Positions 44,684 to 52,843 of a stretch of DNA of 64,000 bases are shown piece after piece. The DNA is taken from assembly GCF_018736145.1 (NCBI RefSeq), contig NZ_CP059997.1:9423501-9487500 (forward strand), written 5' to 3'. The notes below the pieces were generated by a model. That model saw only the letters and a program-made list of their open reading frames with translations. It had not been told where the DNA came from and ran no database searches. The translations under genes and the position numbers were made by a program. The stretch is from Amycolatopsis sp. CA-230715. GTDB taxonomy: Bacteria > Actinomycetota > Actinomycetes > Mycobacteriales > Pseudonocardiaceae. The first letter of the stretch is position 1. Each line of letters begins with the position of its first letter.

Positions 44684-46371
44684 GCCGGGTCCCCCGCGGC
44701 GAGCAGGCGGGCGCGGAACCGTTCCCGCATCTCACGTTTGAGCACCTTGCCGGTGGCGCCCTTGACGACGTCGGCGGCGTCCATCCGCAACGCCTTGGTC
44801 AGTGCCGGGAACCCGTGCGCGGCGAGCACCTCGTTCACCACCACGGTCCACGTCGCGTCGTCCCGCTCGTCGCGGATTCCCGCGCCCTCGCCGACCTGGA
44901 GCAGGACGTAGGCCTCGGCCGTCCCGTCGCCGTCCCAGTCCGCGCGCACGCCGTCGGGCGCGACCGCGACGACGGTGCAGTCGGCCAGTTCGGGGAACTC
45001 GCGCAGGAGCAGTTCCTCTGTCCTGGTGCTGAACACGATGCCGCTGCCGGTCCTGATCGCGTCCGGTGCGCGGTCGAGGTGGTAGAACCGGCCTTCCTCG
45101 TCCTGATAGGACAGATCGCCGGTCAGCCAGTAGCCGCCGAGCCGCAGCCGGTGGAAGGTGAGCGAGTCGTTCCAGTACCCCGGCGTCAGTGTCGGCGACT
45201 TCACGCCGAGCCTGCCGATTTCGCCGGGCGGGAGCGGTTTTCCGTCCTCGGAGAGCACCGCGGCCTGCGCGAAGCTCATCGGCTTCCCGATGCAGCGCCC
45301 GTAGGCGGTGCTGCCGGGCTTGTGTCCGTTGTGGAAGATCGAGTAGCCGGTTTCCGAGGAGCCGAGCCCGTCGGTGAACACCGAACCCGCCACGCGGTGC
45401 CGTTTGAGGTCCTTGCCGACGGTTTCGAAGCTGCCCTGCGCGATGAGGGCCCGGACGTGCGCTTCGTGCGCGGCGTCACCGGTGTTGTACCAAGCCTCCA
45501 CAGAGGACAGGTCGCGTTCGGACAGATCGTGCGCGGCCATCTCGCCATAGGTGCCCGCGAAGGCGAAGATGGTGGTGGGCTTGAACTCCTCGGCCGCGTC
45601 CAGCACGTCGCCGCCGCGCTGGCTGGAGAGCAGGTACACCGGGGAGCGCAGCAGCAGGCCGAACATCATTACCGAGATCGCCGCGTTGTGCGAGCCGGGC
45701 AGCGCGACGAGCAGGCGCCCCATCGCGGAGCCGACGGACAGTTTGAGACGGTGCAACTGGGCGTAGAGCAGGGTTTCGTGGGTGTGCGGTACGGCCTTGG
45801 GCATCCCGGTGGTGCCGGAGGAGTGCGAGATGATGATCGGGTCGGTCCGGTCGTGCGAGTACGGGTACGCCGCGGGCAGCGGCCGCCGTTCTTCGGCGCC
45901 GATCGCCGCCGCGCTCGTCCCGAAGGTGAGGTTCAGCGAGTCGAGGTGGCCTTCGAAGACGGCGGCGTGCGCCTCGTCGGTGAGGACGCCGACGGCGCCC
46001 TGCCGGCGCACGTATTCGCGGGCGATCTCGGGGCGCAGGTTCCCGTTGACGAAGGACGGGATCGCGCCGAGCGAGGTCAGCGCCAGGAAGTTGATCGCGA
46101 ACTCGGTGCTGGAGTAGGTGTGGATCGCGACGGGATCGCGCGGGCGCACGCCCCTGGCGTGGTACCAGCTCGCGTAGGTTTCGACCACGTCGTGGAGTTC
46201 GCCGAGGGTGAGCACGCTCGGCGAGCCGCCGCCGGGTGCCTGCCAGGTGCCGTCGGTCCACAGCACCCGTTCGTCCATCGGCCTGCCGTAGGCCTTGACG
46301 CGGTGCAGCACGTTGCCCGCGCCGAGCTCGGTGTCCTCGATGATCCGCGCGCGTTCGTCCTTGCCGATCAC
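44680..46371 (-). CDS. AMP-dependent ligase 2 of the cluster, candidate diazotase
   Basis: 563 residues. P-loop ISHSSGTTGMPKAVPHTHE, then GLGSSETGYSIFH, YWLTGDLSYQDEEG and the C-terminal Lys region GATGKVLKREM show a complete ANL enzyme. GTG 46371 overlaps the preceding stop (GTGA). Cremeomycin and avenalumate-type clusters use ANL-family enzymes to couple nitrite to an aromatic amine. With a second, shorter ligase available for loading, this one is the better diazotase candidate, but acyl activation cannot be excluded from sequence alone. Confidence 0.75.
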   Translation of the reverse strand: MIGKDERARIIEDTELGAGNVLHRVKAYGRPMDERVLWTDGTWQAPGGGSPSVLTLGELHDVVETYASWYHARGVRPRDPVAIHTYSSTEFAINFLALTSLGAIPSFVNGNLRPEIAREYVRRQGAVGVLTDEAHAAVFEGHLDSLNLTFGTSAAAIGAEERRPLPAAYPYSHDRTDPIIISHSSGTTGMPKAVPHTHETLLYAQLHRLKLSVGSAMGRLLVALPGSHNAAISVMMFGLLLRSPVYLLSSQRGGDVLDAAEEFKPTTIFAFAGTYGEMAAHDLSERDLSSVEAWYNTGDAAHEAHVRALIAQGSFETVGKDLKRHRVAGSVFTDGLGSSETGYSIFHNGHKPGSTAYGRCIGKPMSFAQAAVLSEDGKPLPPGEIGRLGVKSPTLTPGYWNDSLTFHRLRLGGYWLTGDLSYQDEEGRFYHLDRAPDAIRTGSGIVFSTRTEELLLREFPELADCTVVAVAPDGVRADWDGDGTAEAYVLLQVGEGAGIRDERDDATWTVVVNEVLAAHGFPALTKALRMDAADVVKGATGKVLKREMRERFRARLLAAGDPA

Positions 46372-46967
46372 GGTTGTCCTCCTTGGTGTCCACGAATGTG
46401 CGCGTGCTCGCTCGCCAGCGCGAGGAGCCCGGATATGCCCGGTTCGGACGGCACCGCCGGTGGTCCGTCGCCCGCGGGGCCCAGCAGCAGCCCGACCGCG
46501 ACGTCGCCGCCGGGTGGTTCGGTGCCGAGGACGCGGTGCGCGGCGGTCGTCCGCGCGGTGGCGGCCAGTTCGATCCCGATGAGCAGGATCTGGTCCAGTT
46601 CCCCGTCGTCGAGCAGCAGTGCGACGAGGTCGAGCGGATCGTCCTCTGTGGACACCGACAGCAGCGGGCCGGAGATCCCGAACTCCGCGCTGACGAAGCC
46701 GAGGATCGCGTTCGCCGTCGCCTGCATGAACAGCAACGGGTTGTGCGGTTGCCCGCCGACGAGCAGGCGGCTGGCGAGATCGGTCGTGCCGCTGTCGCCG
46801 AGCACACTCACCAGCACGATCCCGGTCCGCTCCCCCGCCACCGGGCTCGCGGTGAGGCAACGCGCGGCGACCTGGTTCACCATCGGGTTGAACAGCGATT
46901 CGATGAACCCGCTGACCTGCTCCGCTCCGGAGTCGCCGATCGCCGCGGCGAGCACTCCCGGCTTCAC
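46368..46967 (-). CDS. Half-length ketosynthase-like protein (chain-length-factor type)
   Basis: 199 residues. It matches only the N-terminal part of a ketosynthase: SLFNPMVNQVAARCLT, TGIVLVSVLGDSGTTDLASR, PLLFMQATANAILGFV, GISGPLLSVST. No active-site Cys is present. Short chain-length factors of this kind are known from aryl-polyene-type clusters, where they pair with a full KS. GTG 46967 overlaps the KS stop (GTGA), so the two are made together, presumably as a heterodimer. Confidence 0.78.
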   Translation of the reverse strand: MKPGVLAAAIGDSGAEQVSGFIESLFNPMVNQVAARCLTASPVAGERTGIVLVSVLGDSGTTDLASRLLVGGQPHNPLLFMQATANAILGFVSAEFGISGPLLSVSTEDDPLDLVALLLDDGELDQILLIGIELAATARTTAAHRVLGTEPPGGDVAVGLLLGPAGDGPPAVPSEPGISGLLALASEHAHIRGHQGGQP

Positions 46968-48103
46968 ACCGCCTCCAGTATCAGCGCGGTGTTCGCGCCG
47001 CCGAAGGCCGCGTTCACGGTCAGCACACGCCGCAGCGGCGCCTCGCGCGCTTCGTTCGGCACGTAGTCGAGGTCGCAGGCGGGGTCGGGTTCGGTGAATC
47101 CCGCGGTCGGCGGCACCAACCCGGATCGCAGCGCGGTCAACGCGATGGCGAACTCGACGGCACCCGATCCTTCGAGCAGGTGCCCGGTGGTCCCCTTGGT
47201 CGAGCTGATCGGCACGGTCGCGGCCGCGGGGCCGAACAGTTCGTGGAACCCGCGCGTCTCGGCGACGTCGTTGTGCTTGGTGCCCGTGCCGTGGGCGTTC
47301 ACGTAGTCCACGCGCCGCGCGCCCGCACGGCGCAGCGCGATGCGCGAGGCGGCGACGAGTCCGCGCGCTCCGGGATGCGGCCGTGCCACGTGGTGGGCGT
47401 CGGAGGCCATTCCCCATCCGCTGACCCGCGCGAGCGCGGGCGCGCCCCTGGTGTGCGCGGCGTCGGCCGATTCGAGCACCACGGCGGCGGCGCCGTCGCC
47501 GAGCAGGAGTCCGGAACGCCCGGCGCTGAACGGGCGGAGCGTGCCGTCCTTCGCCAGCGCCCAGCCGGAATCGAACTTCGCCTGGTTCTCGACCTCGACG
47601 AGGTATCCGCCCGCGCAGATCGCGCCGTCCACCCGGCCGCTGGCGATCAGCGCGCACCCGGTCGCGATCGCGGTGGCCGAGGCGACGCACGCGTTCGTGA
47701 ACGCGTACCTCGGTCCTCGCGCGCCGAACCGGGCCGCCAGCGAGTCGGCCAGCGCGGCGGGCACGGTGTCTTCCACGCCCGTGGCGTCTTCCCCGCCCGA
47801 GCGCCAGAACCGGGTCACCGCGGTGAAATCCCCCGCGGTGCCCAGGAGCACGGCCGCGTCACCGGGCGGGAGGTCCGCCATGCCCACGGCGGCGTCGGCG
47901 ACTTCGGCCAGCGCCGCGGACAGCGACGGGGTCGCGGTGTCGTCCGGTACGGCGGCGAACCCGGACCGGAACCCGGTGGTGTCGAACCTGCGCACGCGCC
48001 GGAACGTCGTGCGGCCGTCGAACACCCCGCCGGTGGCCGCCTCCGGCCCGCTGCCGAAGGCGGTCCGCACGCCGTACCCGGTGACCACGACGTCAGCGGT
48101 CAT
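46964..48103 (-). CDS. Beta-ketoacyl synthase (type II PKS KS-alpha)
   Basis: 379 residues, with a complete Cys-His-His set: Cys in FTNACVASATAIA, His in NAHGTGTKHND and His in SSTKGTTGHLLEGSG, plus the C-terminal NAAFGGANTALI. It would extend an ACP-bound starter with malonyl-ACP. ATG 48103 follows GGGGTGAG; GTG 48112 is an alternative. Its overlaps with the small ACP-like gene and the half-length partner show tight translational coupling. Confidence 0.88.
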   Translation of the reverse strand: MTADVVVTGYGVRTAFGSGPEAATGGVFDGRTTFRRVRRFDTTGFRSGFAAVPDDTATPSLSAALAEVADAAVGMADLPPGDAAVLLGTAGDFTAVTRFWRSGGEDATGVEDTVPAALADSLAARFGARGPRYAFTNACVASATAIATGCALIASGRVDGAICAGGYLVEVENQAKFDSGWALAKDGTLRPFSAGRSGLLLGDGAAAVVLESADAAHTRGAPALARVSGWGMASDAHHVARPHPGARGLVAASRIALRRAGARRVDYVNAHGTGTKHNDVAETRGFHELFGPAAATVPISSTKGTTGHLLEGSGAVEFAIALTALRSGLVPPTAGFTEPDPACDLDYVPNEAREAPLRRVLTVNAAFGGANTALILEAV

Positions 48104-48356
48104 CGCGCTCACCCCGGTGGTCGCGCGCGAGCCCTTCGGCGATCCTGGCCGCCGAGGTCGGGCCGGTGAAGTACCCGGCGACCGGATCGGCGGCGATCTC
48201 GTGCCGCAGCTCCAGCAGGTGCAGGAACCACACCAGGCCGAGCGAGTCGAGCACGAACTCCACCTCGTCCCCGGTCAGCTCGGGGAAGATCTTCGGATCC
48301 GACAGCAGGTCGCGCACTTGCGCGGTGTCCGGCAGCGTCCTGGCGCGGGCGCTCAT
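48093..48356 (-). CDS. Atypical acyl carrier protein
   Basis: 87 residues. Helix 2 carries FVLDSLGLVWFLHLLEL, with Ser in DSL as the likely phosphopantetheine site. The surroundings are less canonical than in the other carrier: Trp and Phe follow the Ser, and the usual Asp/Glu-rich stretch is weak. ATG 48356 overlaps the upstream ACP stop (ATGA). A second carrier may be dedicated to the aryl starter or to the extender. Confidence 0.72.
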   Translation of the reverse strand: MSARARTLPDTAQVRDLLSDPKIFPELTGDEVEFVLDSLGLVWFLHLLELRHEIAADPVAGYFTGPTSAARIAEGLARDHRGERDDR

Positions 48357-48625
48357 GCGGTGGCGCCCCGCTTCGCGACATCGGCGACCAGCTCGCCGAG
48401 GCTCATCGCGCCGAGCGGTTCGATATCGGTCTCGGGGAACTCGACCTGGAACCGGCGCTCCAGGCGCATGGTCAGTTCGATCAGGCTGAGCGAGTCGAGG
48501 TCGATCCCGCCGGAGCCGAGCGGTGAGGCGTCGCCGACCTGGTCGCGGTCGAGCGGCTGGCCCATGTCGGCGGTGATGGTGTCGAGCACGAAGGCGCGGA
48601 TTTCGTCTTCAAGGACTGCGGACAT
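48353..48625 (-). CDS. Acyl carrier protein
   Basis: 90 residues. The attachment site is clear in LGSGGIDLDSLSLIEL, followed by an amphipathic helix (TMRLERRFQVEFPETD). It is 27 bases after the ligase gene. It is the likely partner of ligase 1, receiving the activated aryl acid and presenting it to the KS. Confidence 0.85.
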   Translation of the reverse strand: MSAVLEDEIRAFVLDTITADMGQPLDRDQVGDASPLGSGGIDLDSLSLIELTMRLERRFQVEFPETDIEPLGAMSLGELVADVAKRGATA

Positions 48626-48652
48626 CGTGGTTTCTCCTCGGGGGTCGCGGGA

Positions 48653-50023
48653 TCAGGCGGGGACGGCGGCGCGGAGCACTTCGTGGCGGCGGACGAGCTT
48701 TCCGTTGGAGGTGCGGGGAAGCGCGGCGAGCAGGCGGACGCGACGGGGCAGCTTGTAGTCGGCGAGGCGTTCACCGCACCAGGTCAGCAGGTCGGGCCCG
48801 GTGACCTCGCCGACGACGTAGGCGTCGATCACCTCGTCGTGTACCACGACCGCGTCGGTCACCGCGGGGTGCTGGCGCAGGGCGGCCTCGATCTCGCCGA
48901 GGTCGACCTTGAGCCCGCCGATGACCACGAGCGAGTCGCCGCGGCCGCGCAGGCGCACCCCGCCGTCGGCGCCGATCTCCGCGCGGTCGCGGGTGCGGAG
49001 CCAGCCGTCCTCGAATCGTTCGTCCACTGTGGACCGCAGATACGGCGACCCGTCGGGGACCTTGACCTCCAGTTCGTCCGCGCGCACCCGGATTTCGACA
49101 CCGGGGGCCGCGCGCCCGACCGACGGTCGCATGCGGCCGCTGACGTCCATCGCGATCACGCCGGTTTCCGTGCTGCCGTAGGACTCCCCGACCGCGAACC
49201 CGAACTTCGCTTCGAACCGTGCGGCGACCGCGGGGTCCATGATCTCGCCGCCGCTGACCGCGCCGCGCAACGACGGCAGCGCGGGCAGCTCGCGCGCGGT
49301 GCCGAGCAGCTCGTAGTGGAACGGGGTGCCGAAGAACAGGTGGACGTCGTGCCGGGCCGCGGCGGCGAGCATGTCCGCTGCCGACACCCTGGCCGGGAAC
49401 ACCGCCGCCACACCGCGGGCGAGCGAGTGCAGGAGCCCGGCGATCAGGCCGAAGCTGTGCGCCGTGGAACTGAGCAGCAGCACCCGTTCCCCTCGCGAGG
49501 GCATGCCGTCGATCCGGGTGAACCGGTCGATTTCGGCGGCGATCGACTCGGGTGTGCGGCCGATCATCTTCGGCGCCCCGGTCGAGCCGGAGCTGAACTG
49601 CACGAGCCGGTGCCCGGTGTCCGCCGGTTCGCCGGTGGGGTGGTGACTGGTGCACAGCTCGTATTCGCGCGCGAACGACGGTGTCGCACCGGACTGTCCA
49701 CCTCGGACGGTGAACTGCGGCCTGCCGACGGACCGGATGCCGTCCACCTCGGCCGTCTTGAACCGGTGGTCCACGAGCATCACCTGCGCGCCGAGCGACC
49801 ACAGCGCCAGCATCGCCTGCACTTGGGTGTAGCTCGGCGGCACCTGCAGCAGCACGGTGCTGCCCTCGGTGATCCCGCACCCGGCGAAGACGGCCGCCTC
49901 CGCGCGGACCTGCGCGTGCAGGTCCGCGCGCGTGCGCACGTCGTCGCCGTGCGCCAGGTAGGGCAGGTGGCCGGGATGTGCGGCGAAGAGGTCCTCGACG
50001 AGCCGCGCCATCGAACCGGGCAT
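48653..50023 (-). CDS. AMP-dependent acid ligase 1, likely aryl-ACP loading enzyme
   Basis: 456 residues, short for the ANL class. LVQFSSGSTGAPKMIG, GESYGSTETGVIAMD, DGWLRTRDRAEI, GLKVDLGEIEAAL and the C-terminal catalytic Lys in RTSNGKLVRRHEVL are intact. ATG 50023 follows GGGAG and overlaps the upstream stop by one base (TGATG); GTG 50026 is possible. It is next to the carrier genes and just after the 3-amino-4-hydroxybenzoate genes, so activation and loading of that acid is the simplest role. Confidence 0.82.
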   Translation of the reverse strand: MPGSMARLVEDLFAAHPGHLPYLAHGDDVRTRADLHAQVRAEAAVFAGCGITEGSTVLLQVPPSYTQVQAMLALWSLGAQVMLVDHRFKTAEVDGIRSVGRPQFTVRGGQSGATPSFAREYELCTSHHPTGEPADTGHRLVQFSSGSTGAPKMIGRTPESIAAEIDRFTRIDGMPSRGERVLLLSSTAHSFGLIAGLLHSLARGVAAVFPARVSAADMLAAAARHDVHLFFGTPFHYELLGTARELPALPSLRGAVSGGEIMDPAVAARFEAKFGFAVGESYGSTETGVIAMDVSGRMRPSVGRAAPGVEIRVRADELEVKVPDGSPYLRSTVDERFEDGWLRTRDRAEIGADGGVRLRGRGDSLVVIGGLKVDLGEIEAALRQHPAVTDAVVVHDEVIDAYVVGEVTGPDLLTWCGERLADYKLPRRVRLLAALPRTSNGKLVRRHEVLRAAVPA

Positions 50024-51099
50024 CACGACTCCCGGCAGAACTCGCCGATGGGATAGCCGACGTGGCGCTGGTCGGTCGGCAGGTAGCCGAGCAGTTCGTC
50101 GCCGAGCTGCAACTCGGTCACGTTGCGCACCTTGGCGCCGGGACCGAGAACGCGCACGTGCCAGTCGTCCTGCACGGTGAGGCTGACGACGAGCCCGTCG
50201 GCGGAGTGCGCGGTGATCGTCAGCAGCGGCCGCGATTCCAGCTTCGCGCGCCCGACGACGACGCGGCGGGTCTTCCCGTCCGCGTTGACCGCGAGCGCCG
50301 TGCTCCCGGAACCCAGTTCGCTGAGGTAGTTCGTGCGGTTGTCCGGGCCGAGCACGTAGGAGTGCAGTGCGCCCGCGTTGACCCGGAACGGGCGGGTCGG
50401 CATGTACGGCAGCGGGTGGGTTTCGCTGCAGCACAGGATGAACCCGGTCGAGTACGAGCCGACCAGGATCCCCTCGTCCTCGGCGAAGTGGGTGCAGGTG
50501 TCGACGCACACTCGGTCGCCGAGCCCGTGGTGCTCGATGCGGTCGACGGTGAGCGTGGCGAGGTCGAGCTGGGGTGTCGAGGCCTCCAGCAGCCGGATGA
50601 GCGCGAAGACCTCACCGGCGTCCTTCGGCGCGAGCAGGATCCCTTCGGAACCGCGCTCGAGGACGTCGACGACGATGCCTGCTTCTTCGAGGTCGGCGCA
50701 GACCGTCACGAGCTTGCCCGGCGCGCGGTCTGCTGCGGCGAGCACGATTTCGAGCGGGATCTTGGTCGGGTCGGCGAAGTCGACCACGGTGTAGGGCAGC
50801 GCGACCGCGGCGTCGCAGGCGAGCCGCAGGGTGCGGTCGTCGACGACGCGGACCAGCGCGCCCGCACCGGTGTCCGATGTGGACAATCGGGCCAGCTCGT
50901 CGGTGCCGGTGATCTCGGTGATCTTGACGGCCGCGTCCCCATCGCCGATCAGTACGGCGTTGACGGTGGGCGGAAGGGTCTGCAGCAGCGCCGCGTCGTC
51001 GGAGACCACGCCGTGCGCTTTGGCGTGCACGGCGGCATCCACCACCGCGGCGCGGAGTTCGGGGGCGATGCCTCGGACGTCGATCCATGCGAACTTCAT
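50023..51099 (-). CDS. griH: 3-dehydroquinate-synthase-II-like enzyme (GriH-like, 3,4-AHBA formation)
   Basis: 358 residues. The N-terminus MKFAWIDVRG and later ADPTKIPLEIV, KDAGEVFALIRLLE, GILVGSYSTGFILCCSETHP and PFRVNAGALHSYVL match the DHQ synthase II/GriH family. GriH converts the C7 aldol product into 3-amino-4-hydroxybenzoate. ATG 51099 overlaps the aldolase stop (ATGA). A role in archaeal-type shikimate synthesis is unlikely in an actinomycete; its pairing with a GriI-like aldolase makes the call strong. Confidence 0.9.
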   Translation of the reverse strand: MKFAWIDVRGIAPELRAAVVDAAVHAKAHGVVSDDAALLQTLPPTVNAVLIGDGDAAVKITEITGTDELARLSTSDTGAGALVRVVDDRTLRLACDAAVALPYTVVDFADPTKIPLEIVLAAADRAPGKLVTVCADLEEAGIVVDVLERGSEGILLAPKDAGEVFALIRLLEASTPQLDLATLTVDRIEHHGLGDRVCVDTCTHFAEDEGILVGSYSTGFILCCSETHPLPYMPTRPFRVNAGALHSYVLGPDNRTNYLSELGSGSTALAVNADGKTRRVVVGRAKLESRPLLTITAHSADGLVVSLTVQDDWHVRVLGPGAKVRNVTELQLGDELLGYLPTDQRHVGYPIGEFCRES

Positions 51100-51905
51100 G
51101 CGACACCTGTCGTGACGGAGGAATGGGGGGATTGGGGAACTTCGCCGGACTCGGCGTGCACGACCGCCGCGAGGCGTGCCACGACGGAGGCCGGGTCCGG
51201 TGCGGAGAACACGCGGCGGCCGACCGCGAGCCCGGCGCAGCCTGCCAGCATCAGCCCGGCCCCGTAGGCGGCCACGTTCGCGGAGTCGGGCGGCCCACCG
51301 GCGCCGAGCACCGGGATCGGGCAGCTGTCGACCACCTCGGCCATCCGGTCCGGGGTGGCCGTGGTGGAGGTCTTCACCAGATCGGCGCCGAGATCGGCGG
51401 CGATGTTGACCACGTGCGAGAGCAGCACGGGGTCGCGCGGGTCGGTGATGCGCGGGCCGCGCGGGTAGATCATCGCGAGCAGCGGCACGTGCCAGCGGTC
51501 GCAGGCGTCGGCCACCGCGCCGAGATCGGCAAGCTGCCGCGCTTCGGTGTCCGAGCCGACGTTGACGTGCACGCTCACCGCGTCCGCGCCGAGACCGACG
51601 GCGCGTTCGACGTCGCCGACGAGCACCTTCGCGTCGACGTCCGCCGCGTGCACGGTGCCAGCGGACAGGTGCACGATCAGCCCGCACCCGCCGAGCGCTT
51701 CGGGCGGGATGGTGCGGGCGCGTCCCTTGTGCACGATGACGGCGTCGGCGCCGCCTGCCACGATCGACCGGATCAGCCCGGCCCAGTCGCGACGACCGGT
51801 CACCGGGCCGTCCGAGACGCTGTGGTCGAGCGGCACGAACAGGTACCGGCCGTCACCGGCAGGCGAAAGCCTTCGCAGCCGGAACGACTTCCCGTCGGCG
51901 AGCAT
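51096..51905 (-). CDS. griI: DhnA-type aldolase (GriI-like, first step to 3,4-AHBA)
   Basis: 269 residues in a class I TIM-barrel aldolase fold: FVPLDHSVSDGP near the start, VSVHVNVGSDTEARQLADLG, LLAMIYPRGPRI, and the Schiff-base Lys in GADLVKTSTTATPDRM. GriI joins aspartate semialdehyde and dihydroxyacetone phosphate. ATG 51905 has AGGAGG five bases upstream; GTG 51911 is a second option. It is the first gene of the 12-gene operon. Confidence 0.9.
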   Translation of the reverse strand: MLADGKSFRLRRLSPAGDGRYLFVPLDHSVSDGPVTGRRDWAGLIRSIVAGGADAVIVHKGRARTIPPEALGGCGLIVHLSAGTVHAADVDAKVLVGDVERAVGLGADAVSVHVNVGSDTEARQLADLGAVADACDRWHVPLLAMIYPRGPRITDPRDPVLLSHVVNIAADLGADLVKTSTTATPDRMAEVVDSCPIPVLGAGGPPDSANVAAYGAGLMLAGCAGLAVGRRVFSAPDPASVVARLAAVVHAESGEVPQSPHSSVTTGVA

Positions 51906-52237
51906 GGACACCTCCTGTCACCTCCTGCGGATTCTGGGGATGGGCGAACTGTTCCCGGCGCCGAGTCTGCCCGGCGGCGGCGCGGCGGCACCAATACCGA
52001 CCGACCATAATTTTCCGGTTATGCCGCGTTGAGAAATGGCGTTTCGCGTGGTCAGGACGCGATTCGGCGGATGACCGCCGGTTCGGCCGTTTTCCCTTGC
52101 GGGCGGGCACTTCGGCAAGTCGGGGGCGGTTTCTCAATGAACTTGATTTCCGGCCGGATCTGAACTCTTTGAAAGTTATCTCAGGCGCGGCTGGGAAAGT
52201 GAGGCGAACCTGGTAAGCCGTTACCGAGGAGAGCCAC
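51906..52237. promoter_or_regulatory. Divergent control region of the diazo-type cluster
   Basis: About 330 bases, A/T-richer than the neighbours, between the two outward operons. It holds CATAA-N8-TTATG at 52006-52023, a dyad resembling LysR-type sites, two AGGAGGTG ribosome sites for the leftward operon and GAGGAG before 52238 for the rightward one. The LysR gene at 54332 is the likely binder (inference). Confidence 0.5.
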
Positions 52238-52843
52238 GTGACCCGTTCAGACACCCTCGCCAGGGTCGCCGTCGCTTATCACGGCGGCCGCGGCCACACC
52301 GCACGGCTCGCCGAAGCGGTACTGGCCGGTCTGTCGGCCGTCGAGCAGGTCGAAGTGGCGATGATCGAGGTGGACCGGATCGCGATGCCGGACTGGCACG
52401 CACTCGACGACGCGGACGCGATCGTGTTCGGCGCGCCGACCTACATGGGCACCGCGTCCGCGGCCTTCCACGGTTTCGCCGAGGCCAGCAGCCGCCGCTG
52501 GTTCACCGGCCGGTGGGTCGGGAAGCTGGCGGCGGGGTTCACCAACTCCGGCTCCAAGGCAGGCGACAAGTCCAGCACGCTCGGCTACTTCGCGACGCTG
52601 GCCGCCCAGCACGGCATGCTGTGGGTCAGCCTCGGACTCCCGCCCGGCTGGAACTCCAGCAAGGGCAGCGAAGACGACCTGAACCGGCTCGGCTTCCACC
52701 TCGGCGCCTGCTCGCAGTCCAATGTGGACGAGAAACCGGACGCGATGCGCGGATCCGACCTCGCCACGGCCGAGCACCTCGGCAGGCGCGTCGCGGCCTG
52801 CACCCGCCAGTTCGCCGCGGGAAGGCTGGCGCTGCAGTCGTGA
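52238..52843 (+). CDS. Flavodoxin/WrbA-type NAD(P)H:FMN reductase
   Basis: 201 residues. The phosphate-binding start VAVAYHGGRGHTARLAEAV and the second flavin loop FGAPTYMGTASAAFHGF, then GKLAAGFTNSGSKAGDKSST, indicate an FMN-binding flavodoxin-like fold. It could supply reduced flavin or reduce a quinone-like or diazo intermediate. GTG 52238 follows GAGGAG. The stop overlaps the exporter start (GTGA), so the two are co-translated. Confidence 0.85.
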   Translation: MTRSDTLARVAVAYHGGRGHTARLAEAVLAGLSAVEQVEVAMIEVDRIAMPDWHALDDADAIVFGAPTYMGTASAAFHGFAEASSRRWFTGRWVGKLAAGFTNSGSKAGDKSSTLGYFATLAAQHGMLWVSLGLPPGWNSSKGSEDDLNRLGFHLGACSQSNVDEKPDAMRGSDLATAEHLGRRVAACTRQFAAGRLALQS

